A DNA stretch of 54,220 nt from Gymnopilus junonius. Lineage: Eukaryota > Basidiomycota > Agaricomycetes > Agaricales > Galerinaceae. The position numbers and the translations under genes were made by a program. Under the pieces are notes generated by a model. It was given only the letters and a program-made list of their open reading frames with translations, made no database searches and was not told where the DNA came from. Location: assembly GCA_015501075.1 (NCBI GenBank), contig JADNYJ010000237.1, forward strand, positions 1 to 54,220, read 5' to 3'. Below, piece after piece: positions 20,228 through 31,733 of this stretch (position 1 is the first letter of the stretch; every line of letters begins with the position of its first letter).

Positions 20228-21665
20228 GTCCCCCACAGAATCCTGAAGGACTGGCAGGATTCCTGAGGAATCCTGAGGACTTCTAAGGACTCCAAAGGAC
20301 TCTAAGGAATAATATAGTATACATGATCTAAACAGTGTGCAATCATTGTTGTAACTTGTTACATTACCTGATAAGCTATTCCTCTTACAGAAATAGCTAG
20401 GCTTCAATTATTATATAATAATTTGCATATTAAATCAGTAGAGGCCAAAAGGCTTGTAATATAGTATAAAATAATAGTAATCTCTTAGATATGCTTATAT
20501 AATCTAGACTCTGAACTAGCTGATCACTTACATTTTCTCTTATGTCTATATAAAATACTAGTGATTATCTGTAAGATCAGACTGACCTCTGATGCTGACT
20601 ATATCAAGGTAAATCTATTTGCCCAACTAAACAAAGGCACCAAGGATTATATTAGCAAAGTGGATCTATCAATATGAAACCAGCTGTAAATCATATATAC
20701 CATAAATACTTAGCCAAATCTTAAAAAAATAAAGTCAAGTCCTTAGGAATCCTCAGGACTCACTTGAAATTAGACCTTGAGCAGGTAAGCAAAATTAATA
20801 CAACTTACCAGGATTGAACCAATAACCCTCAAGCATTGCATAAGCACAGCTCCAGGCCACAAGGAATCTACCAACTACACCATAACTATAACAATTTTTA
20901 AAACTTTCTTTTATATATACCCTTCTTTGCCATATATTTTTCAATAATTGTGCTCCTTCTCAAAGCTATTTTTGGTACTCTCTCATCAGCCTTTTATACT
21001 GCTTTTCATATTACCCTCTTTAAAAAGTCTATTTTTAACTTCAGATTACTTTTTAATTATTGTTTTATCATGTTTATAGTAAAACTAATCTTTTTATATG
21101 CCTAGCCCCTCATTTGAGCTATTCTTGGTACTCTTTGAAACTAAATATAATATAAATAAATAAATAGATATTTTTAGAATTTCTATATTTAATTTATCAC
21201 TGGCTTTTTGAAAGTTTTTTTACATTTTTCTCACTGATGGTGCAAGCTAATGACATTATGTGATCAGATTTGGAATCAGTATTGTCATTTGCATCATTTT
21301 TATTTATAGCACTTTTCTAGATAATGACATTTATCATATCACATTAATATTTCTGACCTTGATATATTATATCAATAATTAAGGCTATTTGATTATCTAA
21401 AATCAGTTTTCCTTTTTTAGTAATCTTAAAATAGACTATTAACATAGGGAACTATGTATGATATAACATTAACTATATTTCAACTATTATTTATATATAG
21501 TCCTGTTGAGTCCTTATTGCCTATCCTCATGCTCTCTAAAATTCCTCAGGACTATACCTCCCCAGGACTATCAAATTTGGCTGATGCCTCTGTCATATTT
21601 GAGTCCTGAAAGTCCTTAGGAATCCTCAGGAATCCTGGATAATCCTGCAGGAATCTGTGGGGGAC
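20228..21665. mobile_element. Non-autonomous element with long terminal inverted repeats
   Basis: The left end GTCCCCCACAGAATCCTG and the inverted right end GTCCCCCACAGATTCCTG match at 17 of 18 positions, and the similarity continues for about 60 bp (repeats of GGATTCCTGAGGA and AAGGACT). No ORF of note; the interior is AT-rich. A second copy of the terminal motif (GTCCTTAGGAATCCTCAGGA) lies inside at about 20739-20758. I could not find a target duplication, so the superfamily is open. Confidence 0.8.
20810..20882 (-). ncRNA. tRNA-like sequence with Pol III A and B boxes (tRNA pseudogene or SINE head)
   Basis: On the minus strand TGGTGTAGTTGGTA (20882-20869) fits an A box and GGTTCAATCCT (20820-20810) fits a B box, about 48 bases apart. 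Acceptor and anticodon arms do not fold cleanly, so I do not call a functional tRNA. It sits inside the TIR element. Confidence 0.5.
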
Positions 21666-22880
21666 AACAAAGACCTCTCCAGTAGCACGGATGTTGTTTT
21701 CTGTCAAGGATGAAGAGCTGGGTGAAAGGCATCTCTATGAATGGTCCATGGATATGAATCAGTGCATGAGAACTGTTCCAAGTCTCTTCCTTGATAGTGC
21801 AGTCACTACTTGCACTGCCATTCTAGGTTGCATCCTATGTGCCTTTTGTGCAAAATTTATAAGAGTGGAACAATCCAATATGCCTTAGTCTGGAATGGTG
21901 CCCAGCTCTCCATCTTTTACTTGGAGCATGCCCACAACTCCAGCAGCATTCTCATTCTCAAGCCCTCACACTGAACCCACATCCTCTGGCAGTGCAAGGT
22001 AAATCCACCCATATATTCCTCAAAAAAAATTTTTAAATGCCCTTCTTGTAGGTCTGTTTTGAACAAGTGCCACAATAAAGAAGATCACCCTCAGGAGAAA
22101 TGTATCTGACTACATCAAGACTCTTCCAGTTCTGACATCAGGAACATGCATGCCCATTTTGCTTGAGTTAGACCAAAATCCTCCACATCCAAGACCACTC
22201 CTCTGCCAGTGACTGACTCTTGTCCTGTTCCTGCCACCTCTTCATCAGCAACTTGCCCTATCACAATGTCCACTGTAGCAGGATCAGTATCAAAGCCAGT
22301 TGTAGGCATCAATGTGAGAATTGATAATAAAGTGGCCAAACATTATAGCCAAGTCTTCTAGTACAAGGTCACTGTCCCCATGCAAAATGCCCTAGAAAAA
22401 CTGTACAGACATTGCCTTATATGCATGCTTTTACAAAAGGCCAACCCAGATGTTCATGTCAATGACAATTGCATGCATGGCCTGGCAACCAATCTGAGTG
22501 ACATAAACTTTTGCATCTTTGTGGAAGTATTCAAAATCAATCACAACAGCTGGTGTTGGCATTGTTGTCATCATATGGTAAGTGGTTTTCTGTCTTCTTT
22601 CTAGACTCATGAATACATGACCCCTTTGTTCATTAGACTGATTTCTGCCACCCAAACTGACCACCTGGAGAAATCTACCCCAATCATAGGATTCTACTCC
22701 AGACTGCATATGCATTCTTTGCTTTGGATGACAAGGAAGATACCATTTTTGGGGATTATCCCAATGTGCTGGCCAACATTGCAGAACTCTGCCAAGACAT
22801 CAAAAAACCAGCTGCTTTTATTGAATGGGCTCTCAGTCTTGTAAAACCACCTCCATACCTAGGGATTATGTACATCAATG
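21666..22880 (+). pseudogene. Decayed multi-exon coding DNA, unknown family
   Basis: Plus-strand open pieces at 21691-21888, 22380-22604 and 22617-22844 have a coding-like composition. A plausible 27 bp-plus intron (GTAAGTGG...TTTCTAG, near 22579-22605) joins the last two. The pieces contain no domain I recognise. They continue the coding DNA interrupted by the TIR element and may belong with the block at 23.4-26.1 kb. Confidence 0.3.
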
Positions 22881-23451
22881 TACAGCATCTCTTTTTGTAG
22901 ATTATGAGATGGCGAGGATTCTTACCACCCAAACTGGCTCTTAAATTAGTAGCATGATCAATAAATATTATGTTTTCTGAAATTTGTCCAATAAGGAATG
23001 TCCCAGGAGAGACATTCAATATATAGAAAGCTCCCATCAGCTTCAATATCCTTACCACCATCCACCCTTTATATCTTAACCACCATGCCTCCCTGCACAC
23101 ACAAGGGCCAGAAGAATGAAGGGTATGCCATATTGATGCCTGTAATGTATACTGCATTTGTCTGAATATTTCATGATCATAGCAAAGGAAAAGGAAAAGG
23201 AAAAGGAAAAGGTGCTCATGGGTGAGTTTAGCCTATATCACACATCCTTTCAACTCATATTTATTTTCAGCAATAAAAGAGTAAAATTAAAGGTGAATGG
23301 TATTTGACTGCATTACTGATATTGATTTTGAGTAGAAAAACTGGTTGATCATAACCAAAGGTGAGTATATGCATATCATCTTTTGGATATTCATCACTGA
23401 CACACATCCAACAGCACACTGGTTTTCCATCAACCTATCATCAAAGGATCC
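22881..23451. other. Spacer with a 6-mer microsatellite
   Basis: No supportable gene. It contains an AAAGGA/AAAAGG hexamer array at 23184-23212. Confidence 0.55.
23184..23212. repeat. AAAAGG microsatellite, about five units
   Basis: Uninterrupted repetition of the hexamer AAAAGG is directly visible. Confidence 0.95.
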
Positions 23452-26133
23452 TTGACCAGCAAGATGGTGGACAAAACCAGCAAGCCTATCTCCAAGAGTG
23501 CAATGGACCCCATGGAATATTTTTCTCAATTGGAAGGAGATATCAGCAATAAAGAATTACCAGAATTCTCTCCTTTGAATGAAGAGGTGCATTCATATAT
23601 TGAGCTCTATTTGCTGTTTACATACTCTCAGGAAATCAATGCCCTTGTGGGATCATACAAGGTAAAGTTGTATAACACAGCAACTTGCCAACTACACACT
23701 CATGAACAGGTTAGCATTTATACCAAGAAATCATGGCAAGTATTTTATATACCATATTTTCTTTCATCTTCCTTGACATGTTGCAGGGAATTTACTCCAA
23801 TGCTGAAGGCACTGTTCGAAACAATCAGCTGCATACTTTTGAGGTATTATATCTTTGAATTTGTGCATATGTCTGACTTATCATGGAACCCAGCATAAAA
23901 CATGGGAAAAATTTTTATCTCAAGCCCATGCACATGACAGACTGCCCACTATGGTGTAGGCAAGAGGTTATATGACACCCATGCCATGGTCCAAAGGTCG
24001 GATGCATGTCATCAACATGCTCAGTCACATCAGTGATTCTGTCTTTATTCTGTTTGACCAGAAGAAAATTCCAGACCTGGAGCATTTAGATGAAGTGTGT
24101 TCAGACCCAGTTAATTTTGTGTCTCTCATAGAGCACTTGATTTCTTCACAAACCACCATCATTGTCACCTGTGCAAACATGCCTTGGATATCTCCCCAAC
24201 TTGACTACCTGTACAACTACTTTTCTCTCTATCCTGACAAAATTACTGAAGTCTCTAGTATGTTTCATTTTCCCTTTTTCATCTTAGTGTTGTGTAAACC
24301 TGTTTTGATTTAGAGTGTGATGTGCCAATGACCACACCCATGACTATTGCCAATTTTCTTTCTCATTACCAAACAGAGAATTTGTCAATCCAAGATCATT
24401 TTATCCAATGCAGTGACATGCCCATATTCCTTGAGTAAGCCTATACATTTACATTTGGTTCATATTTGGATAATTCATAGACATCTTGACCATGGATACA
24501 CCTTTGGATGGGTTTCAATGTGCCCAAGCAAAATACCCCACCCAGTCACTCTTTTACAATAAAACATTTACACTCATGTGTACAATTTTTATTGTGCCAC
24601 ATTCTTTAAACCTTTTCATTGGAGGGAAATGGTTCCTGGATCCTCAGTTGTGATTCAAGCTCACAGCAGACTTTTGACCTTGTGGTTGTTCCAACCACCC
24701 ACCCCCGAATTGATCACTACTCATCTAGAATTATTGAACACATTTCGAGAAACAGAAGAATCGCAATCAACCTGTATGGTAATCGAACTTTTACCAGGTG
24801 AGATGATGTGAGTCATTCTCAGAAACCTTGTGGCCCTTGTTGACACACTGCACACAGAATCATACCTCCTGGTGTTCTTTTTGATATCTATGCCCCTGTG
24901 CTGACCGTGACCACCACGATGTATTTCCTAAACTATCGTTGCTTCCATCTGATGGAATTTGCAAAGTCCCACATGAAATTCAAGTCAGATCCAACCTCAA
25001 CCACTGCGAAGTTGCTAATATGCTTCAAGCAATGATGATGCAAATGGCTGCTGCTTTACCACATCTGAAGATACATTGTGAGTGTCTGCCTCTAATCCAT
25101 ATTCTCCATCAACACCTGTCCACAGGCCTACCCATCAAGATGCTGGTAGCCCTTGCCAGGCTCATCCTCTCTCCTATATTGTACCTACCACCCAAGCTCG
25201 AGGGTCATTTTACTGATGTTCAAGAAGAAATAAATTTGCTGATTGAATATGTGACTCTGGAAGGCCACAGTAATCTTCATGAATATACATTCTTCCCCAA
25301 TACTCATGTGCCCCCTCCCCCTCACCCTTTTTATATATATATATAGGGCAGTCACGCATCAACCCAACTGCTCAACACCACTTTGAGCTGCATGAACTCC
25401 AAGCACTTGGCATCTGTCACTGCATCATAGAATCATCTAATAATACCAACATCATTGTGCCCACTGTCCTAGAAGTACAAGGGGAAATTCAAATCAACAT
25501 TGAACCAGATGCTCAAGACTATCTATTTTTCCAAAACACACCAGATTTCCCTTGGTCTTCTCTGGGCAAAAGAGTATCCATCGACACGTGGAATTATTTT
25601 ATTTTTGGGAAATCAAAACCCTAAGTACAATGAAAATCTGCTTGTAGGCAGTTGTTCTGTGTAGGGTTATAAAAATGTTGAGTTCAATCGGATGAAATGT
25701 GCCTCTGCCATGAAGTTTAATCTTGATATCTATGGTGAGATTGCTCAGTGAATTTCTGACTTTGACTCTTTGAACAATCTGAGTCTGGCATCCAAGTCTG
25801 TCTCTGGCATCACCTGCCTATTTTTATTCAATACTCTTATCCTATCCACTGATAAAGAAGTCACTCAGCTTACCACCATCATATCCAATCAACCTGCCTG
25901 TTGTCCCACACCACCTACATTCATGTTTCTGTTGGTGAACCCTTTCATGCACTGATGGAACATATTGTCCATAGCTTTGCATTCTTCACACTTGTGCCAG
26001 ATTTACATCAGTGCACCCATTGCTCTTTCTTTGGAGCAGTGTATTGCCCTTTCCAACATCCTCAAATCTTGTGTTCTCTACAGTTCATCACACTCAAAAA
26101 CCTATTAAAGTTCCTGGTCAATATACTTGAAAA
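23452..26133 (+). pseudogene. Decayed multi-exon gene of unknown family, left part
   Basis: Coding-like plus-strand segments: 23452-23898 (DPMEYFSQLEGDISNKELPE), 23972-24313 (HLDEVCSDPVNFVSLIEHLI, CANMPWISPQLDYLYNYFSL), 24578-24811 (FFKPFHWREMVPGSSVVIQA, LLTLWLFQPPTPELITTHLE), 24939-25346 (LPIKMLVALARLILSPILYL, LEGHFTDVQEEINLLIEYVT), and 25770-26133. They look like exons separated by short introns and stops. Strong hydrophobic/acidic alternation suggests a helical protein. I do not recognise it. The frame at 26133 resumes at 29861 after hAT-2 (ILENCV then HLDLYVS). Confidence 0.4.
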
Positions 26134-26141
26134 CTGTGTAC
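26134..26141. repeat. 8 bp target-site duplication, left copy of hAT-2
   Basis: CTGTGTAC, identical to 29853-29860. Confidence 0.92.
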
Positions 26142-26805
26142 TAGGGCTGTGCACTGACACCATAATTACAGTTTATGGCCACTGACTTATGGCTCCTATT
26201 ACCACACCATGGGCCTTCAGGACCACCATATGTCAGTACAGTGTCAGTATGGCAGATGACCATAAGCAGTGGCAAAATATGGTGGGGTATGGCCATTGTC
26301 AGTGTTACAGCTGAGTTCAAACCCAAAACTTTAATTGCATCAACATTGAAATCATCAACAGTCATCAATGCAGACATTGAATCACTTGTTTCACTGCTCC
26401 ATGACCATGAGAGCCCAACAAACCATTGCTTGGGCATTGCTGCTGTCCTAGTGCACACCACATTTACTATACATCCTCATTGCTATCCTCAGTCATATCT
26501 GCTTTCCCAATTCCACCTCCATTGCCTCAACAAGACTGAAAGTCAAGTTCTGAAGCTTTCAATGACATGGTTTCAAAAGTCGATGCTGTTTGTGTACAAA
26601 GCTGAGTTTGCTTTCTAAATGATCATACCATATTGCAAATTTCAAATTATGTCTCCTGGTTGCCCTCTGGGATTTTAAATTATTTTATTGATATTTCTCC
26701 ATTCAATATACCATGTGTATCTCATGTTTCATGGCATTTTTTTTGCAGCTACTTAAATAATTTTCTCTTTGCTGAAGGACCCCCCACATACCCACCTTTC
26801 CCTCA

Positions 26806-29647
26806 ATGATGAGTACTGGCTGCACTATCGATGACTCTGGTCAACTCAAAGATGCCAAAGACATTGATTTTTACAAATCCAAGATGGACTCTCAACCCAT
26901 TTCTGGTCTCAGTACTCTTCCAATGGACGGTGCTGCATCAGGTACATTTCTGGTCTATGTTTTAAGAAAGGCATTTGACTTGTTCTCCTTCTTTCAGACT
27001 GACATCATAGATGGGCGGCCAATATGGCCCAGATCATTGAGGCTGAAAAGCTGAACTCAGATGGCAAAATCAACTCTTGGCCAAAAATCAAAAAGTGGAA
27101 GACTGGTCATCCAGGTGGTACCAAAGCATGCTCCAAAAAGGACAAGTCAAACAGCGATATTTATTGAGTCTACAAAAGAGATGTTTGCTGTAAATCCTAT
27201 TTGCATCTCGGAAATTTATTTCTCACTGTTTCTTCTAACAGACTGAGGTTGAGGGAAAAATTAGTATATCTATTGATGCTTGGACATCAAGCAACAACTA
27301 TGCCTTTCTTGCCATAGTTGCACACTATGTCAACCATGGTGGAAGACTAGGTAATACTCATTTAATGTGGTAACAATGTGTATACTAACCACCTTCATAG
27401 AGGAACTGCTGATCAATTTTCAAGAGCTCATTGGTGAGCATTCTGGTGGAAATATGGCTGAAGTGGTCTGGGAGATGCTCAAGCAATATGGGATTGAAGG
27501 CTGAGTACATATAATCATGACTTATTAATCAGAAAACTAACAATTACCTTGCAGATCTTTGCATTTATGCTCAACAATGCCTCAAATAACAAAACTATAG
27601 TGGAAGGCATTCAATCCTGAGCTGAAAAAGAAGGTATCTTCTTTGATGCAGCTTGGGCATGTCTTCAATGCATGCCTCACACAATTCACCTTGCTGCAAT
27701 TAAGGTCAGTCCAATGATTTGAATCAACTCTCTTTTATCTTACATAGTACTTTCTTTAGTTACTCAAGGCTATTGGGGTGGTCTTGAAGTCTGAGGTACA
27801 GAAGGCCACCTCCTGAAGTGGAAACTATCAGGACTCAATAACAGCATCCCTTAGCCATGACCATGACAATGATGCTGCTGCCCAGGAAGACACAGACCAG
27901 CCAGAGACCAATGTCTTGTCACTCAATAAGATGGGCAATATCTTGCCTGCTGTTGAAAAGGTAAGTTGTCAATGTTATTTTGATAGAATTATTCTTTGAA
28001 GTCATATTCTTAGCTGCAAAAAATCATTTGCACTATCAGATCAAGCCCTCAGCACAAGCAAGCATGGTTTGCCCAGCTCAAGAATTCCTTTCATGGAAAA
28101 AATGGGGCTGATCGGCAGCAAGTGTTAATGCTCATTCTTGATGTCAAGACATGTGATGATGTGTGGATAGATTAGATACATGCCTAGAGGCCAGATATTA
28201 GTCATCAATTTGTACTTGTTTACTGTTACCTACTAAGGCAGTGACTCTGCCTTATTTGGAATATAGTTAACCTTTGTCCTGTTCTCCCATCTGGCTGTGC
28301 TCTCTTACCCTGCCTGAGGGTTCCCTTCCTCTAACCTTGCTGGCTAAGCACCCAGACATTTGCTTCCCAGTCATGGGTGACATGATCTCTCTGCCTAGAG
28401 TTACAAGGCCATCTCAGGAGTTGTCTTACTTAGGTAGCTGCTCCTCCCTCTTTCTGGAGGTTGATGTGCTCTCCAGCTGCTCCCTCCTTTCCCCTTAGGT
28501 CTGATGTGCCTTCGGGTAGCTCCCTTTGTGAAGCCAGCCTCTGCACTGAAGTCCAGTGACTGCCAAGCATCACAAGATGTGGTGGTCGTCAACTCATCAG
28601 ATGATGCATATGTTTCAATTTACCTATTGCTTGTCAATAACTGAAGCTTATAGACACATATGTATAATGTCAGGCCTTGCATTGGACTTTGCAAAGGAAA
28701 TTGATGACTTCATTGGTCGCCATCATGACCTCCATGCACTGGAGCTGGATCCAGATGACTGGAAGGCAATAGAGCAGGTGGCCAGTTGGCTGCAGGCCTT
28801 TCGATCAGCAACAATGGAGATGTCAAGAACTACACACCATCTTTTGTGGCCTCCTGGAACACCTCACTTCTATTTTGGTGGATCTGCCTGATTCTGCTCC
28901 AGCTCAGCTTTGGAATGGTTTGGTTGAAGCTCATGGAAAGCTCAGTGAGTATTATTACTGGTCAGATGAATCTCCTTTTTATACGTGGTCTGCCAGTAAG
29001 TCTGTCCATTAATTCTTTCTGAGCTTTACTGACTTTCTCATCTTTTCTAGTACTTGATCCATGTATCATGTACAAAGGCCTTCAAACTGACTGCGGATCT
29101 GATACATTCTTACTTGCTGATATTGACAATGCCAAAAAGAAACTGAAGACATTCTATTGCCAGAATTATGCCAACCTGTTGGGTCATACAGTAGAAAGAA
29201 CTGAATCAACATCATCTATTTATTCTCACAGCACTGTCAGCTCACCCAAAAAGGTCAACTTCACCTTGTGCTACCAGAAGAAAGATCGAGTTGTTGTTGA
29301 TGAACTTGAAGAGTACCTCAAACTGCCCTGGGAAGACTTCAAGTCCTGTAACACACTACAGTGGTGGTTCAGCAGATGCTCTCAATTTCCTAGACTGTAT
29401 TGCCTTGCTCATGATGTATTCTCAATCCTAGGTATGTTTGCCCTGACAACTTTTTCCATTTATCTTTAATATATCTTGTACCATAGGCTCTGCTGTCACC
29501 ATGGAGTGAGTTTTCTCTGGTGGCCATGATACCATCTCACTATGGAGGGCCAGTTTGGTTCCAGAAACTATCAGGATCTTGATGTTAGTTAAACATTGTC
29601 TTAGGCTTGTGCGTATTAGTTTGGAGAAAAGTGACAGGGTCTTTTAA
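26806..29647 (+). pseudogene. hAT transposase, multi-exon, with an internal insertion
   Basis: Recognisable parts in order: start MMSTGCTIDDSGQLKDAKDI (26806); KINSWPKIKKWKTGHPGG in another frame near 27075; ISISIDAWTSSNNYAFLAI (27262 on); an intron (GTAATACT...TTCATAG, about 27350-27401); ELLINFQELIGEHSGGNMAE; LNNASNNKTIVEGIQ-stop and CLQCMPHTIHLAAIK (DNASN-type core); SSPQHKQAWFAQLKNSF and LMLILDVKT. A roughly 400 bp insertion follows, then KMWWSSTHQMMHMF-like resumption at 28575 (28556-28891). The dimerisation domain is DELEEYLKLPWEDFKSC, WWFSRCSQFPRLYCLAHD, then after an intron SAVTMERVFSGGHDTISLWR and ASLVPETIRILMLVKH, ending at TAA 29645-29647. Many Arg positions read Cys, Trp or stop. 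It is a different hAT lineage from hAT-1. Confidence 0.9.
28160..28568. other. About 400 bp insertion within the hAT-2 transposase
   Basis: The conserved phrase (family: LMLILDVKTRWSSTHQM) is split between LMLILDVKT near 28150 and WWSSTHQM near 28578. CAAGA occurs close to both sides (about 28144-28148 and 28570-28574), a possible 5 bp duplication, but the exact ends are not resolved. There is no ORF of note; it may be a solo LTR or MITE. Confidence 0.55.
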
Positions 29648-29852
29648 TATTGTGCTACTTATCTCTCAACCTGAATATGAATCTTTTCTTTGTCCATTTT
29701 ACCATCAATGGCCATTTACAGCTGTTTCTACCACTGACTGTACCATCAGTGATTCAAAAAACACATGACAGTGATGGTGATGGCAATACTGATACTGTAA
29801 GCCTACTGTATGCTTATGGCCATACACCACTACAGTATGGTGCACACCCCTA

Positions 29853-29860
29853 CTGTGTAC
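29853..29860. repeat. 8 bp target-site duplication, right copy of hAT-2
   Basis: CTGTGTAC, identical to 26134-26141. Confidence 0.92.
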
Positions 29861-30644
29861 ACTTGGACCTTTATGTTTCAAGTTTTATTTTTCCTACAGG
29901 CTGACTTTTGCCTGCTTTCCCACTCAAGATGTTGATGCTTGACATCAATTCTTCCATCAAGATCATTCATTCACTTGCCAAGTATGGCACATCCCTCAGC
30001 ATGTTGATTCATATACTTTTCCATTGGCATTGGTTCAGATCAGCCATGGTCTATCTGGAATTTTTTTCCCTTTTAGAAAGCCTTGAACTTGTGACTGTGT
30101 ATTACTATGGTGAGTGGTGTACACACCTGTCAATGCCATTATACTTGAACAGCACCAGGCCTTGACCATCTTGAGGAAGACAAATCCAACATTATGGGTT
30201 ATTTTTTCTGACAGATATCTATCCTTGCCTCAAAAAACCCACACCAAATTTCTTTGGAATGGAGGACAATTCAAGCATTCATGTAGGACTATGCTGACTA
30301 TCACCAAAATATTCAGATGGTATTGGGGTGTATGAAATATTTAAACAATATGGACGGTATCACTTTTTGGTATCAAGGAGAACACCATACCGCTATTGGA
30401 TTTCTAACCCAGATTTACCAAGATGTAGTGGTCAACACAAACAACAAGTACCTTCATGTTGATTGTCTCTTGATATCCACTACCGCTCCCATCAAACACC
30501 ACAGCTTTTTTGTTTTCAAGGATTCAAATGCTGTTATTCCACCCAGAATATCACCTGAGTTGGCATGTCCATGGAGTGTACCTCAAAGAGAGATGGGCAT
30601 GGATTACATATGGGTTGAAAGCATGGTATATGTCAAACTGTAAA
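29861..30644 (+). pseudogene. Unknown coding remnant, right part, after hAT-2
   Basis: After the duplication the frame reads HLDLYVSSFIFPTG and then further open pieces at 29908-30165, 30114-30335 and 30317-30643. They overlap in different frames and carry no recognisable domain. Some of this could be LTR-derived sequence rather than the original host gene. Confidence 0.3.
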
Positions 30645-31362
30645 CTACTGTTCCTTTTTGAGTTCCTTTAGCCTTTTTTTGAACCCAATAGAAAACTCTT
30701 TCAACACTCCTTTCAACTCTTCCAGCCCAAGATCACTCATTGGGATTTTTCCCCATTTCAACTCCTGCACCTGCTTCTTGAGCTCCTCATTATTTTCCTT
30801 CAACTCATTGTATGCTCCAAGTGCTTCTTCTGCCATTGTTTTGTATTTAATTATGCATAGTGCTCCAATTCTGATGTGTTTTGCTGTTGTACAGCTTCTT
30901 GAGTTCGGATCAGGTTTGCTATTGCAAACTGCTCCATTTCATCATAGAGAGCTTGGCTGTAGCAATAAAATAATCAGTGATAGGATAACATATGGAGGAT
31001 GCACTTACTTTCATCTGTTGGACATTTTGCATGAAGGAGTTTGAGTAACTGGTGATCAACCCTGCATGCACTATAATTATTTGATCAGCAGACCTTTCTT
31101 TTTTGGGAATCATCCAATGTATTATGTAAGCTTCTTCAGAGAACAAGCCTTGTCCACCAAGGCTTTCCTCTCTATACTCTATTCTTCCACTGTTGATTCT
31201 AGCAGTGGGTGACATCCCTCCTTCTTTATGGAATCTCCATCTATTTCTGAACCCTACATTGATGGCATATATGCTGTAAGTATTCATGCTGTCTATTCCA
31301 ACATATCTGAGCTCATTATGCCATTCAATCACAGGCATGGTTGGCTCACCAAAAAGAACCAC
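30645..31362 (-). pseudogene. Coiled-coil hypothetical protein, two exons, frameshifted
   Basis: The frame 31362-30919 begins MVLFGEPTMPVIEWHNELRY. A consensus intron (GTAAGT...GCTACAG, about 31012-30961) follows, after which a second frame reads QALYDEMEQFAIANLIRTQE with a stop near 30856. The last segment 30836-30645 (63 codons) starts MAEEALGAYNELKENNEELK and is a Lys/Glu/Leu heptad repeat ending in KKRLKELKKEQ. The last two segments are out of frame with each other. No enzymatic motif. Its low decay and clear heptads suggest a protein that was under selection recently. Function unknown. Confidence 0.45.
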
Positions 31363-31406
31363 AGGTTAGTTTTGCATGACTTTTCATGCATTTTACATAC
31401 TGAAAA

Positions 31407-31724
31407 ATGTCCAAGCCTTCTGTAGAACAACCAACCATCTATTTACATAGTCTGGATGATAGTAGAACCATTGCACTCTGGTCAACCATAGCCACACATC
31501 ACAATTTCCCAACACACATCCCAGTCAGACAAGAAGGGGAGGCTGCCATGCTTCCCTATGCCACAGAGCATCATATGGTCAAGCCACAATGGTTCTACCA
31601 CCATCAACACTATTGGCCCACAATACCCAGCATAGTAGATTACACTAGACCATTTTTCCATCTGTTTGCATTTATGCATAATATGCTGCCTGTCACTAAA
31701 ACTCAGGCAGGACAATATTTCTAA
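31407..31724 (+). CDS. Small hypothetical protein, 105 codons
   Basis: An uninterrupted frame from ATG 31407, His- and aromatic-rich (HHMVKPQWFYHHQHYWPTIP). There is no domain I recognise. It could equally be one exon of a decayed gene; the short length makes chance possible. Confidence 0.3.
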   Translation: MSKPSVEQPTIYLHSLDDSRTIALWSTIATHHNFPTHIPVRQEGEAAMLPYATEHHMVKPQWFYHHQHYWPTIPSIVDYTRPFFHLFAFMHNMLPVTKTQAGQYF

Positions 31725-31733
31725 GAAATGATA

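Larger units (their letters stand above)
26142..29852 (+). mobile_element. hAT DNA transposon hAT-2
   Basis: Left end TAGGGCTGTGCAC and inverted right end TAGGGGTGTGCAC match at 12 of 13 positions. A perfect 8 bp duplication CTGTGTAC flanks the 3711 bp element. Subterminal TATGGCCA/ATGGC motifs are repeated at both ends. The element carries a plus-strand transposase pseudogene. Confidence 0.94.

Noticed and set aside
20810..20882. Functional tRNA gene
   Set aside because: A and B boxes are visible but the arms do not form a good cloverleaf and it lies in a repeat; kept only as tRNA-like.
22756..23157. 133-codon minus-strand ORF
   Set aside because: No domain pattern, and the overlapping plus strand has coding-like exons with a consensus intron; probably a chance frame.
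30645..30836. MADS/K-domain-like protein
   Set aside because: The resemblance is only a Lys/Glu/Leu coiled coil; no DNA-binding domain nearby.
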